From: Halomonas aestuarii
GTDB taxonomy: Bacteria > Pseudomonadota > Gammaproteobacteria > Pseudomonadales > Halomonadaceae
DNA length: 64,000 bases
Reading direction: 5' to 3'
Assembly: GCF_001886615.1 (NCBI RefSeq)
Contig: NZ_CP018139.1
Coordinates: forward strand, 558,001 to 622,000
The position numbers and the translations under genes are program-made. Within the stretch, counting starts at the first letter, position 1; every line of letters starts with the position of its first letter. Shown in pieces: positions 1-8,817 of the stretch. The notes beneath the pieces are model-generated. The model was not told where the DNA came from, searched no databases, and saw only the letters and a list, made by a program, of their open reading frames with translations.

Positions 1-71
1 GGTCATCGCCCCGTCGCGCGCGCCCCGGTATGCTCCCGGGGTGGAGTTCCGGAAGGCAGAGGAGATATCGG

Positions 72-1013
72 ATGAAGATCGCGATCATGGGAAGCGGGGG
101 CGTGGGCGGCTACTTCGGCGCCCGCCTGGCACAGGCCGGCGAGGACGTCACCTTCATCGCCCGCGGCGAGCACCTGGCGGCGATCCGTCGCGACGGCCTC
201 GCCGTGTCGAGCGTCGAGGGCGACGTGACCATCGCCCCGGCCAGCGCCAGCGATGACCCGGCCGAAGTGGGCGTGGTGGAGGCGGTGATCGTGGCGGTGA
301 AGGCCTGGCAGGTCCGCGAGGCCGCCGAGGCCATCCGTCCGATGGTCGGCCCCGCCACCCTGGTGCTGCCGCTGGAGAACGGCGTGGAGGCCGCCGACAC
401 CCTGGCCGAGGTCCTCGGCGAGACCAGCGTGCTCGACGGCCTGTGCGGCATCCTGGCCTGGCGCGAGGGGCCGGGCCGGATTCGCCATGCCGGCGTCTCC
501 CCCTTCGTGCGCCTGGGGCCCCGTCGCCCCGACCAGGCCGAAGGCGCCCGGCGGCTGCAGGCCACCCTGGATCGGGCCCCGGGCATGCATGCCGAGATCC
601 CCGACGACATCCAGGCCGCGGTCTGGAGCAAGTTCCAGTTCATCTGCGCCATGAGCGGCATCGGGGCCATCACCCGGGCCCCCATCGGGGTGACCCGTAC
701 CCTTCCCGAGACCCGCTCGCTGACCGAGCAGCTGCTCGACGAGATCACGGCGGTGGCCCGTGCCCGGGGGGTGGCCCTGCCGGAGGACGCCGTGGAGCGT
801 GCCATGGGATTCATCGACGCGCTGCCGGCCGAGAGCACGGCCTCCATGCAGCGCGACATCATGGCGGGTCGGCCCTCCGAGCTGGAATCCCAGAACGGCG
901 CAGTGGTGCGCCTGGGCCGGGAGGCCGGCGTCGACACCCCGGTCAACGCCATGATCCATGCCGCCCTGCTGCCCCAGGAGAGGGCGGCACGAGGCGGCGG
1001 GGAAAGCGGGTAG
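72..1013 (+). CDS. panE: 2-dehydropantoate 2-reductase (ketopantoate reductase)
   Basis: Cytosolic NADPH-dependent reduction of ketopantoate to pantoate, in pantothenate/CoA synthesis. The protein is 313 aa, normal for the family. An N-terminal Rossmann motif (GSGGVGGYFGA, residues 7-17) binds NADPH. The conserved lysine lies in WSKFQF (K187) and the C-terminal SELESQNG (269-276) carries the conserved glutamate. The start at 72 is preceded by GAGGAG-like bases; an in-frame upstream ATG at 30 has no such site and adds a non-conserved leader. The gene stands alone on the plus strand, about 70 bp before a DsbA-family gene. Some relatives of this fold reduce other 2-oxo acids, so the substrate is inferred from family. 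Confidence 0.88.
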   Translation: MKIAIMGSGGVGGYFGARLAQAGEDVTFIARGEHLAAIRRDGLAVSSVEGDVTIAPASASDDPAEVGVVEAVIVAVKAWQVREAAEAIRPMVGPATLVLPLENGVEAADTLAEVLGETSVLDGLCGILAWREGPGRIRHAGVSPFVRLGPRRPDQAEGARRLQATLDRAPGMHAEIPDDIQAAVWSKFQFICAMSGIGAITRAPIGVTRTLPETRSLTEQLLDEITAVARARGVALPEDAVERAMGFIDALPAESTASMQRDIMAGRPSELESQNGAVVRLGREAGVDTPVNAMIHAALLPQERAARGGGESG

Positions 1014-1080
1014 GTCGACGTGTCCTCTCCCGGGCCTGCTGTTACCCTGTCGGGCCATGCCGTGACACTCAGGAGGCCCG

Positions 1081-1719
1081 ATGACCCGGCCGCGCATCAC
1101 CCTCGATGTCTTCAGCGACTACGTCTGCCCGTTCTGCTACCTGGAAGCGCCCGAGCTCGAGGCCCTGGCCGAGCGCTTCACCGGCGAGGTGGCGATCCGC
1201 TGGCGGGCCTTCGAGCTGCGCCCCGAGCCCGAGCCGACCCTCGATCCCGACGGCGACTACCTGCACGACATCTGGGAGCGTGCCGTCTATCCCATGGCGG
1301 CGGAGCGCGGCATGACCCTGAGGCTGCCGCGACGCCAGCCCCGCTCGCGGCTGGCCCACGAGGCCAGCGCCTGGGCCGGCGAGCAGGAAGGCGTCCGTCC
1401 CGGTGCCGGCGACGCCATGCGCACGGCGCTGTTCCGAGGCTTCTTCGAGGAGAGCCTGGACCTGGCCGATCCCGAGGCACTCGTCCAGGTGGCCGACGGC
1501 CTCGGCCTGGACGGCGCAGGACTGCGCCGGGCCCTGGCCGAGGGTGACTACACCGACCGGGTGCTGGCCGACCAGCGACTCGCCGGCGAGCTCGGCATCG
1601 GCGGCGTGCCGGGGCTGCGCTTCTCGCTGGACGGCGAGCACGCCGGAGTGCTCGAGGGCGCCCAGCCGCGCCGCCAGCTGTTCCTGGCCATGGAACGGCT
1701 TCTGGACCTGATGCGCTGA
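1081..1719 (+). CDS. DsbA family (FrnE-like) thiol oxidoreductase
   Basis: A 212-aa thioredoxin-fold protein of the DsbA/FrnE/2-hydroxychromene-2-carboxylate isomerase superfamily. The redox motif CPFC lies at residues 16-19 (DYVCPFCYLEAPE), and GGVPGLRF near residue 175 supplies the cis-proline loop. There is no signal peptide, so it is probably cytosolic like FrnE, unlike periplasmic DsbA. A strong AGGAGG sits about 6 bases before the ATG. It follows panE on the same strand. The partner or substrate cannot be read from the sequence. Confidence 0.82.
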   Translation: MTRPRITLDVFSDYVCPFCYLEAPELEALAERFTGEVAIRWRAFELRPEPEPTLDPDGDYLHDIWERAVYPMAAERGMTLRLPRRQPRSRLAHEASAWAGEQEGVRPGAGDAMRTALFRGFFEESLDLADPEALVQVADGLGLDGAGLRRALAEGDYTDRVLADQRLAGELGIGGVPGLRFSLDGEHAGVLEGAQPRRQLFLAMERLLDLMR

Positions 1720-1824
1720 GGGAATGGGCCATGCTTCCCCCCGAAGGCCGGCCCCCTGATATGCTGTAGCCGGTGGCATGATTCATCTCGCCGTTAACGG
1801 CGCGCACAACCAGGAGCCTTCACC

Positions 1825-2967
1825 GTGGCCGAACCGAACAGCGTGATCGCCTTCTATGACGAGCGGATGCTGGCCCATGAGCCCAACATCGAGGTGCCCT
1901 TCCTGCCGGGGCGCATGGACAAGCGAGTCCGCTCATTGCTGTCGGGCCTGGGCGTGCCCTGGAAGTATCCCGAACACCCCGCCCGGCTCACCGCCATCCG
2001 ACACCTGCTGGACCTCGAGCCGGTGCCCGGCGTGACCTTCGAGACGGGCATGGCCGCCACGCGCGAACAGCTGTCGCGCGTCCACACCAACTCCTATCTC
2101 GACAGCATCTACCAACTGCGCGGCAAGAGCGCCTGGCTGGACGTGGATACCACCGCCGTGTCTCCCGGCAGCCTCGAGGCCGCCGAGATCGCCGCCGGCA
2201 CCGCGATCGCCGCCGTGGAAGCGGTGGTCGAGGGGCGCGCGGAGAGCAGCTTTGCGCTGGTGAGGCCCCCCGGACACCATGCCGAACCGGTGCGCGCCCG
2301 CGGCTTCTGCCTGTTCAATAACGTGGCGGTGGCGGCGGCCCATGCGCGGGCCGCGCTGGGCTGCCAGCGGGTCATGATCATCGACTGGGACGCCCACCAC
2401 GGCAACGGCACCCAGGACATCTTCTGGGCCGACCCGGATGTGCTGTTTCTCGACATCCATCGGGCCTCGCCCTTCTATCCCGGCTCAGGGAACCTCGAGG
2501 AGGTCGGGGTGGGCCTCGGGGATGGCACCATCGTCAACGTGCCGCTGCCGGCCGATGCCGGCGACGCCGCCTATCTCAAGGCCTTCCACGAGATCCTGGT
2601 CCCGGCGGCCGAGTGGTTCAAGCCCGACCTGATCCTGGTCTCGGCGGGGTTCGACCCCCACAGCCACGACCTGGCGCTGAACGTCTCCTATGACGGCTTT
2701 TCCGCCATGACCGGCATCCTGCAGGGCCTGGCACGCCGGCAGTGCGGAGGAAGGCTGGCCTTCGTGCTGGAGGGGGGCTACAACCTGATATCGCTGTCGC
2801 GTGGCGTCAGGTCGGTGCTGAAGGTACTGGCCGGCGATGAGCCACCGGAGCCCGGCCAGCGCGGCCTTGCCGAGGTGGAGGCCGCGGCGGCCTTTCATCG
2901 CCCCGCCTTCGTCATCGAACCGGAAGCCTCGGATACCCCGCCCGACGCCGGCCAGGATCGGCAGTAA
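1825..2967 (+). CDS. Histone deacetylase family zinc amidohydrolase
   Basis: A 380-aa class II HDAC/acetylpolyamine-amidohydrolase family protein. The active site is intact: RPPGHHAE (H151, H152), DWDAHHGNGT (187-196, metal ligands Asp and His), a later AGFDPH motif and a terminal LEGGYN loop. The likely chemistry is hydrolysis of an acetamide from acetylated polyamines or other small amines; with no histones present, the substrate is uncertain. The start is GTG, preceded by AGGAG about 9 bases upstream. The N-terminal segment (YDERMLAHEP..., residues 11-50) is typical of bacterial members. It is a single gene. Confidence 0.88.
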   Translation: MAEPNSVIAFYDERMLAHEPNIEVPFLPGRMDKRVRSLLSGLGVPWKYPEHPARLTAIRHLLDLEPVPGVTFETGMAATREQLSRVHTNSYLDSIYQLRGKSAWLDVDTTAVSPGSLEAAEIAAGTAIAAVEAVVEGRAESSFALVRPPGHHAEPVRARGFCLFNNVAVAAAHARAALGCQRVMIIDWDAHHGNGTQDIFWADPDVLFLDIHRASPFYPGSGNLEEVGVGLGDGTIVNVPLPADAGDAAYLKAFHEILVPAAEWFKPDLILVSAGFDPHSHDLALNVSYDGFSAMTGILQGLARRQCGGRLAFVLEGGYNLISLSRGVRSVLKVLAGDEPPEPGQRGLAEVEAAAAFHRPAFVIEPEASDTPPDAGQDRQ

Positions 2968-3176
2968 ACCCAGGTGAAGGCCTCAGGCTCGCCATGCCGA
3001 CCAAGCCCTTCGTGGGCTCACTTTATCGGGGATCGCCGGGATGCGGCAGAATCTGATCGATGCCGCGTCCCGTCATCACTTCCCGGTCAACCCTTCCCCG
3101 GTCAACCAGAGGGTCACGCCGACCATTGCCGCCCCTCCGTTCTGGCAATCAGGTTCCGGCCACCAGGTCCTTACCC

Positions 3177-3647
3177 CTACCCCTCTGAGGAAAGGGGCTC
3201 CCGGGGGAGTCGCTCCGGAAGGTGTGCCCGGATCTCGTCGCTGCTCAGGGCCGTGAGGTCCTTGTGCAGCTCGAGCAAGACGCGCTTCGCGACATCCTCG
3301 GACAGCGTCTCGCGTAGCAATCCCAAGAAATGCGGCGTGGCACTGATGATCAGGTGCCGGTAGGCGCCGTCTTGCAGGCCGGCGGCCAGGCGTTTTCCCA
3401 CCTCATGCGCGAAGCGAATCGCCTCCTGCTCCTTGGGCGAATGGTGCTTGCCCATGGCATGGCGCCCCTCGCCCATGGAATCGAAGGCACGACCCGGGCT
3501 ATCGGCATTCAGGTCCCGGTCATGCAGGCGACCCTCGGGATTGACCAGTTCCTCCACCTCTTCCAGGGGCCCTCTCTGGTCCGACGCCGAGAAAAGCCGT
3601 GCCCGTGCCTGGTCGGCGACTACCACCCAGGTGATTTCCATTTTCAT
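3177..3647 (-). CDS. Host attachment protein family (PF10116-like)
   Basis: A 156-aa cytosolic protein of the family called 'protein required for attachment to host cells', an eRF1-domain-like fold. Diagnostic stretches are ITWVVVADQARARLF at the N terminus, the Gly/Asp-rich loop around residues 40-60 and LIISATPHFLGLLR near residue 100. The plant-attachment role comes from an Agrobacterium study and need not apply here; the gene commonly travels with stress genes. It lies 43 bp downstream of hsp20 on the same strand, separated by a strong hairpin, so it is probably co-transcribed with it. Confidence 0.8.
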   Translation of the reverse strand: MKMEITWVVVADQARARLFSASDQRGPLEEVEELVNPEGRLHDRDLNADSPGRAFDSMGEGRHAMGKHHSPKEQEAIRFAHEVGKRLAAGLQDGAYRHLIISATPHFLGLLRETLSEDVAKRVLLELHKDLTALSSDEIRAHLPERLPREPLSSEG

Positions 3648-3660
3648 GCCCTCACGCCAG

Positions 3661-3682
3661 GGAAACCGGCATGCCGGTTTCC
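3661..3682 (-). promoter_or_regulatory. Intercistronic hairpin between hsp20 and host-attachment gene
   Basis: A perfect inverted repeat, GGAAACCGGC with its complement and a 2-base centre, starts 7 nt after the hsp20 stop codon and ends 14 nt before the next start codon. There is no U-run, so it is more likely an mRNA-stabilising or partial-termination element than a full terminator. It could make Hsp20 more abundant than the distal protein. Confidence 0.55.
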
Positions 3683-3689
3683 CGGATAG

Positions 3690-4202
3690 TTACTTGACCT
3701 CGAGCTTGCGGCGATTGGCCCGCTTGAGCTTGGGCAGCGTCAGCTCGAGCATGCCGTTCTTGAAGCTGGCTTCGGCCTTGTCGGCATCGATCTCGCAGGG
3801 CAGTGCCACCGTCCGGGTGAAGGACCCCTGAGAGATCTCGGAGTGGAAGTAATCGCCCTCCTCCTCCTTGCTCTCCTCGCGGTGTTCGCCCTTGATGGTC
3901 ACCGCGCCGTCGGTCACCGAGACGTCGAGTTCCTCGCGCTCGAAGCCCGGGGCCTCGGCGCGTACCACCACCTCGGCGTCACGATCGATGACATCGACCT
4001 TCGGCATGCCCTTCTCGAAGGCGGCGAACCGCTCCCAGAGGGGGTGTTCCCCGCGCATCGAGGGCATCCATCCTCGATCGAAGAAGCTGTCCAGCATGCG
4101 ATCGAATTCCCGGAAGGGACTCATCGCGCGCGACGCCTCGGGCGCGGACTTTCCGGCAGAGACGGGGACGTCCCTGGATTCCTTGGTGGATTTCTTTGCC
4201 AT
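3690..4202 (-). CDS. Hsp20/alpha-crystallin small heat shock protein
   Basis: A 170-aa ATP-independent holdase chaperone. It has a basic N terminus (MAKKSTKESRD), a short hydrophobic arm (FREFDRMLDSFFDRG, about residues 30-44), then an alpha-crystallin domain (about 63-160) with VDVIDRDAEVVVRAEAPGF and the conserved FKNGMLELTLPK. It lacks a long C-terminal tail. The start at 4202 is set by GAGGAGGT 7 bases upstream; the longer frame to 4247 has no such site. An FNR/ANR-like box and a possible -10 lie about 110-150 bp upstream, suggesting oxygen-dependent transcription. It heads a probable two-gene operon. Confidence 0.92.
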   Translation of the reverse strand: MAKKSTKESRDVPVSAGKSAPEASRAMSPFREFDRMLDSFFDRGWMPSMRGEHPLWERFAAFEKGMPKVDVIDRDAEVVVRAEAPGFEREELDVSVTDGAVTIKGEHREESKEEEGDYFHSEISQGSFTRTVALPCEIDADKAEASFKNGMLELTLPKLKRANRRKLEVK

Positions 4203-4310
4203 GACGATACCTCCTCGTGAACAGGTCATAGAGGGCGAGCGAGGCATGGCCCATAAGCCTCGCCAGGGTCACCCCGGCGAGCTTCGTTCGGAAATGCTCG
4301 CCCCATGATC

Positions 4311-4351
4311 AAGATAGCCCCGCCCCGCGCGGCCGACTTGACCCGGATCAA
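4311..4351 (-). promoter_or_regulatory. FNR/ANR-like box and putative promoter for hsp20
   Basis: On the minus strand TTGATCCGGGTCAA (4351-4338) differs from the FNR/ANR consensus TTGAT-N4-ATCAA at one half-site base. A TATCTT -10-like hexamer (4316-4311) lies 21 bases downstream. This puts the box centre near -41 of the start site that would be inferred, the class II FNR activator position. The arrangement is visible in the sequence; the regulation is inferred. Confidence 0.5.
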
Positions 4352-4380
4352 GGGGGATCGCCATGCCCTGACCGGCGGGC
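4335..4380. repeat. 46-bp direct repeat, copy 1 (contains FNR-like box)
   Basis: This segment recurs about 1.2 kb away at 5557-5602 in the same orientation, with three mismatches. The TTGACCCGGATCAA box is identical in both copies. The two copies bracket the EamA transporter gene. Confidence 0.8.
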
Positions 4381-4412
4381 GTGAGACGCGACCCGCTCGC
4401 CTGTCGCGGGGG

Positions 4413-5318
4413 TCAGTCCACTCGTGCCTTGAGCACCGATCCCGCCGAGAACGCCAGCATCAGGAAGGCGCAACTGAAGAACATCGTCTCGGCCGAGATC
4501 GGCTGTCGCAGCCAGAGCGCCGCCGCGAGGATCGCCGTGATCGGCTCGAAGCCGTAGAGAATGCCCGCCACCGCGGGGCTCAGGGGTTCGCGCCCGCCGC
4601 CCTGGGCCACCCCGAACTGCAGCAGAGTGTACCCCAGGCCCGTGCCGACGGCGCCCGCGAGAATGACATCCCCGTTCCCGGCGGCCTCGAGCAGGCCGGA
4701 GATCGTCGTGTCGGTGGTCAGCAGCGCCAGCACGGTGGCGATGACGCACCCATAGGCAAGGTACCAGCCGACGGAGGTCAGATCGTCGGCGGACTCCCGG
4801 CCGCGCAGCAGCACGGGCAGCAGACCGTAGATCGCCCCGCTGACGACGGCGGCCGATAGGGTCCAGGAGACTTCCGCACGGGCATTGTGCGCCGAGAGGA
4901 CCGTGGCGATCAGCGCCACCAGCACGGCGGTCAGGATGAAGAGATGCTCGAGGCGCAGGCGCCCGCAGGTCTCCACCAAAAAGCCGACGACGGCAGACGT
5001 GCCGACGAGGGTGATGATCACGGGGGTCACGTCGTTGCCCTTCAGGGCCAGGCTGTAGAGAAAGATGGTCGCCCAGCCGATCAGCAGGCCGTTGCGCAGG
5101 AGCGACAGATGATCCCGAGGGGTACGCCGAACCGGCACCGCGCCGCGTCTCAGGCTGCAGACCCCGATCACGGCCACGGCGCCCCAGAAGAGGCGACCCG
5201 TGACGAGTTCGGCGGTACTGAGACCCTCGGCGAAGGCCTCCTCGGTCGGCACGACCACGAGCCCGATCATCGCGGCGCCTGCCGCGAAGCATAGGGCCCG
5301 CGGCATGGGGAGCGTCAT
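4413..5318 (-). CDS. EamA/DMT family inner-membrane transporter
   Basis: A 301-aa integral membrane protein with about ten hydrophobic helices in two EamA repeats, separated near residue 150, as in the drug/metabolite transporter superfamily. The N-terminal repeat contains FLYSLALKGNDVTPV and the second AVGTGLGYTLLQFGVAQ and GILYGFEPITAILAA, the usual DMT signature near the last helices. The substrate is unknown; relatives export amino acids, nucleosides or osmolytes. It is flanked by a 46-bp direct repeat on both sides. It is a single gene, minus strand. Confidence 0.85.
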   Translation of the reverse strand: MTLPMPRALCFAAGAAMIGLVVVPTEEAFAEGLSTAELVTGRLFWGAVAVIGVCSLRRGAVPVRRTPRDHLSLLRNGLLIGWATIFLYSLALKGNDVTPVIITLVGTSAVVGFLVETCGRLRLEHLFILTAVLVALIATVLSAHNARAEVSWTLSAAVVSGAIYGLLPVLLRGRESADDLTSVGWYLAYGCVIATVLALLTTDTTISGLLEAAGNGDVILAGAVGTGLGYTLLQFGVAQGGGREPLSPAVAGILYGFEPITAILAAALWLRQPISAETMFFSCAFLMLAFSAGSVLKARVD

Positions 5319-5556
5319 GGGGCCCGGGTGGCCGGGCGGTGCGGCACGTCGAGAAGAAGGATGAGCAAGAGGGCTGTCCTGGCGACGTCTGTTCCCACAG
5401 ACAGGATAGGCGACGTGCCCATGGGCACGGGTCAGGATGGCGGGAGGTCAGGCGTATGGCATGGCGGAGTGATCAGCCGCACTCTTCCGCCTGCCCCCTC
5501 GACGGCGACGCATCGTCACCGAAAGGGCACTCCCCCCAAGGTAGCAGGGTCAGCTC

Positions 5557-5602
5557 GACTTGACCCGGATCAAGGCGGCTCGCCATGCCCCGACCGGCGG
5601 GT
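5557..5602. repeat. 46-bp direct repeat, copy 2 (contains FNR-like box)
   Basis: This is the second copy of the element at 4335-4380, with three substitutions. The FNR/ANR-like palindrome is at 5560-5573. It lies about 240 bp upstream of the EamA gene start and just downstream of the deaminase stop. No well-placed -10 is seen on either strand, so a promoter role here is less clear than for copy 1. Confidence 0.75.
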
Positions 5603-5603
5603 G

Positions 5604-6041
5604 CTATTCGCCGATGTCCTCGTGCCAGAGTTCGGGCGAGGCGGCGATGAAGGCCTCCATCAGTGCGATGCACTCGGGATCCTGCAGCACCTGCACGTCG
5701 ACGCCACGCTCCCGCAGGAGGGCCTCCTCGCCCAGGAAGGTGCAGTTCTCGCCGACCACCACCCTGGGTATGCCGTAGAGCAGGATGGCGCCGCTGCACA
5801 TCGGACAGGGCGAGAGGGTGGTATAGAGGGTGCTCTCGCGATAGACCTCGGCCGGATGACGGCCGGCATTCTCCAGGGCATCCATCTCGCCGTGCAGCAC
5901 CGCACTGCCCAGTTGCACGCGCCGATTGCGACCTCGGCCGATGATCACCCCGCGGTGCACCAGCACCGCCCCGATGGGGATGCCGCCCTCGTCGAGCCCA
6001 TGGCGGGCCTCCTCGAGTGCGGCCTGCATGAAGCGTTCCAT
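5604..6041 (-). CDS. Cytosine deaminase, fungal (Fcy1) type
   Basis: A 145-aa zinc-dependent nucleobase deaminase. Zinc and catalytic residues are H50-G-E52 (HGEMDALENAGR) and C79-x2-C82 (LSPCPMCSGAILLYGIPR). The VVVGEN motif and the C-terminal ending HEDIGE closely match yeast cytosine deaminase, which differs from the TadA and guanine deaminase branches. Predicted reaction: cytosine to uracil plus ammonia in pyrimidine salvage. Typical bacterial CodA is an unrelated amidohydrolase. The gene is monocistronic. Confidence 0.82.
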   Translation of the reverse strand: MERFMQAALEEARHGLDEGGIPIGAVLVHRGVIIGRGRNRRVQLGSAVLHGEMDALENAGRHPAEVYRESTLYTTLSPCPMCSGAILLYGIPRVVVGENCTFLGEEALLRERGVDVQVLQDPECIALMEAFIAASPELWHEDIGE

Positions 6042-6129
6042 TCGCTGACTCCCGGCTGGTGATGGTGCGCTAAAGCCTACGCCGCTCGGCCGGGATCACG
6101 CCAGGCCCAGGCGCCGTGGAAGCTCCCGG

Positions 6130-6888
6130 TCAGGGCCCCAAGCCGAACAGCGCCCGGGCCAGGTGGCCGGTCAGAAAGGCCAGCCCCGCCGCGGCCCCGC
6201 CGATCAGCAGGGTCCGCAGCCCCGAGGTCAGCAGGGGCTGGTGATAGACGAGGCTCTTGCCCATGCCGATCAGGAAGAACATCAGCCCGGCCACCGCCAG
6301 GCTCGTCAGGAACTGCCGTGTGGGGTCGAGCCACGGCATCGCATAGGGCACGAGCGGCATCGCGCCGACGACCATGAAGGCGATGAAGGTGGCCAGCGCC
6401 GAGCGCAGCGGACTCAACGCCACGGTCTGCAGGCCATGCTCCTCGGCGACCATGGTCTCCACCCACACCTCGCGGTCGCTGCAGATGGTCTCCACCACCC
6501 GTTCCAGGGTCTCCCCGGTGAATCCCTTGCGCAGGAAGATCTGGCGGATCTCCTCGCGCTCCCCCTCCGGGACCACGTCGATATGGTGGTGCTCGGAGCG
6601 ACGCACCCCGGCGACATGCTCTCGCTGGGCCTGGATCGCCTCGTAGTTGCTGACCGCCATGCTGAAGCCATCCGCCAGCAGGTTGGCGACGCCCAGCACC
6701 AGCGCGACCGTGGAGGAGAAGCCGGCACCGAAGGCCCCGGAGACCACGGCAAAGGTGGTCACGCAGCCGTCGATGCCGCCGAGGATGGCATCGGGCAGGT
6801 GTCGGAGACGGGAGGGGGCGCGCAGCCGCCGTTCGATGACCTCCGGTCGATGCTCGTGCTCCAGCGCGTCCCGCCGCCGATCGTTCAT
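6130..6888 (-). CDS. VIT1/CCC1 family membrane protein (putative Fe/Mn transporter)
   Basis: About 252 aa. An N-terminal helix pair ([26 protein letters not shown], then [19 protein letters not shown]) matches the VIT/CCC1 signature with its acidic metal ligands. A cytosolic segment rich in Glu/His ([20 protein letters not shown]) follows, then three C-terminal helices. Family members move Fe2+ or Mn2+ across membranes. The frame is open to 7047, but that would overlap the divergent peptidase gene. I chose the ATG at 6888, preceded by GCGAGG; the ATG at 6915 is an alternative. Confidence 0.82.
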   Translation of the reverse strand: MNDRRRDALEHEHRPEVIERRLRAPSRLRHLPDAILGGIDGCVTTFAVVSGAFGAGFSSTVALVLGVANLLADGFSMAVSNYEAIQAQREHVAGVRRSEHHHIDVVPEGEREEIRQIFLRKGFTGETLERVVETICSDREVWVETMVAEEHGLQTVALSPLRSALATFIAFMVVGAMPLVPYAMPWLDPTRQFLTSLAVAGLMFFLIGMGKSLVYHQPLLTSGLRTLLIGGAAAGLAFLTGHLARALFGLGP

Positions 6889-7027
6889 GAGGCCTCGCAT
6901 CGTTGCGTTGCTCATCCCGCTTACAGCTTGGCACAGCGGGCCCGGAGGGGTAAGCCGCCAGACCGACGCCCCCTTCCCCATGGATGCGCCATACTGACAG
7001 CGCGACACGACCCGGCGAGGCATCGGC

Positions 7028-8755
7028 ATGACCCAGGACACCTTCAATGGCCTCTTCCGCCGCCGCTACCTCAGTCACGAGGCGCTGACCCGCCAGCTCG
7101 AGACCTGGGCCCGGGACCATCCCCGACTGGCCCGCCTGGAAAGCATCGGCGTAAGCCCGCAGGGGCGCGACATCTGGGTGCTGACCCTCGGCCCCGAGCC
7201 GGATCGCCGGCGTCCCGCCGTCTGGGTGGACGGCAACATGCACGGCACCGAACTGGCCGGCTCCAGCGCCGCCCTGGCCGTGGCAGAGATGGTCCTGGCG
7301 CTGCACCTCGCCCCTGACCGACTGCCAGGCGACTGGCCCGAGCACCAGTGCCGGCTTCTGCGAGAGGTGCTGTTCCATGTCTGCCCGCGGATCTCGCCGG
7401 ACGGCGCCGAGCAGGTACTGCGCCAGGGCGGCTTCGTGCGCTCCGCCCCTCGGCGAAGCCCCGGCAGCCCCGATCGCCCCCGTTGGCGCAGCGAGGACCT
7501 GGACGGCGACGGTCGCTGCCGCTACCTGCGCTGCCAGGACGAGGCGGGCGACTTCGTCGCCTCGCCGGACCACCCGGGCCTGATGCTGCCTCGCCGGGTG
7601 GAGGACCCTCCTCCCTACTGGCGGCTCTACCCCGAGGGGGTGATCGAGCACTGGGATGGGGTGACGGTTCCCGAGCCCGACTGGCTGGCCGACACACCGG
7701 ACTTCAACCGCAACTTCCCCTGGGGCTGGCGGCCCGAGCCGGATCAGGTCGGCGCCGGCCACTACCCCGGCGACGCACCCGAGACCCGGGCCATCATCGA
7801 CTTCGCCGTCGCCCACCCGAACCTCTACGCCTGGCTAAACCTCCACACCTTCGGGGGGGTCTTCATCCGTCCGCTGGTCGATGCCCCGGACCGTGACATG
7901 GACCCCCAGGATCTCGCACTCTACCGACAGCTGGCCGCCTGGGGCGCCTCGCTCACCGGCTACCCTACCGTGAGCAGCTTCGAGGAGTTCAGCTACCAGC
8001 CAGAGACCCCGCTGCATGGCGACCTGACCGAATTCGCCTATCACCAGCGCGGCTGCCTGGCCCAGGTCTGCGAGCTCTGGGACCTCTTCCAGCGCCTCGA
8101 CCTGCCCCGTCCCGAGCGCTTCATCGACCATTACACCGCGCTGGACCGCGAGCAGATGGTGCGGCTCGCCCGGTGGGATCAAGTCAGCAACGGCGGACGG
8201 CTGTTCGACGACTGGCATCCCATGACGCACCCTCAGTTGGGCGAGGTGGAGGTCGGCGGGCTGGACCCGTGCCTCGGCATCTGGAACCCGCCGCCTGAGG
8301 AACTGCCGGCGATCTGCGAGGGCCTGGGCAGCTACTGGCTGCGGGTCGCCTCGATGATGCCGCGCCTCGTCATCGAGTCGGTGCACTGCACGCCCCTGGG
8401 CAAGGGCTTCCATGCCCTGGACGTGACGATCGCCAACCATGGCTACCTGCCGAGCTACGGCGTCCAGGCGGCCCGGAAGCGTCCCTGGAACAGTGGACTG
8501 GAGGCCGAGGCCAGCGCCACGGGCTGTCGGCTCCACGACCCGGCCCGGGCACGCCAGCGGCTGGGCCACCTGGAGGGCTGGGGCCGGGGCCTCGGCGACG
8601 GTGCCCAGATGCCCTGGTACCAGCGCTCCCGCGGCAACAGCCACCAGGCCCATGCCCGATGGGTGATCCAGGGTGAGGGCGAGGTGACCATCCGCATCGC
8701 CAGCCCCCGGCTGGGCATGGTGTCACGCAGCATCCGGATCCCCGTCGACCCATGA
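7028..8755 (+). CDS. M14 family zinc carboxypeptidase
   Basis: A 575-aa protein with an N-terminal zinc carboxypeptidase domain (to about residue 400). The HGTE motif gives H72 and E75 as zinc ligands and NLHTFGG gives H273. The candidate general base lies in [11 protein letters not shown]. Between the ligands lies an unusually long insert (about 110-230) containing DLDGDGRCR and [11 protein letters not shown]. Residues after about 430 form a C-terminal beta-rich segment. No signal peptide is seen, so it is probably cytosolic. The natural substrate is unknown. It is divergent from the VIT gene. Confidence 0.82.
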   Translation: MTQDTFNGLFRRRYLSHEALTRQLETWARDHPRLARLESIGVSPQGRDIWVLTLGPEPDRRRPAVWVDGNMHGTELAGSSAALAVAEMVLALHLAPDRLPGDWPEHQCRLLREVLFHVCPRISPDGAEQVLRQGGFVRSAPRRSPGSPDRPRWRSEDLDGDGRCRYLRCQDEAGDFVASPDHPGLMLPRRVEDPPPYWRLYPEGVIEHWDGVTVPEPDWLADTPDFNRNFPWGWRPEPDQVGAGHYPGDAPETRAIIDFAVAHPNLYAWLNLHTFGGVFIRPLVDAPDRDMDPQDLALYRQLAAWGASLTGYPTVSSFEEFSYQPETPLHGDLTEFAYHQRGCLAQVCELWDLFQRLDLPRPERFIDHYTALDREQMVRLARWDQVSNGGRLFDDWHPMTHPQLGEVEVGGLDPCLGIWNPPPEELPAICEGLGSYWLRVASMMPRLVIESVHCTPLGKGFHALDVTIANHGYLPSYGVQAARKRPWNSGLEAEASATGCRLHDPARARQRLGHLEGWGRGLGDGAQMPWYQRSRGNSHQAHARWVIQGEGEVTIRIASPRLGMVSRSIRIPVDP

Positions 8756-8817
8756 ATGACCACTCCGCGAGCCCCTCCCCGGGCCGCCCCTGACACTTCC
8801 GAGACGATGAGCATCCC

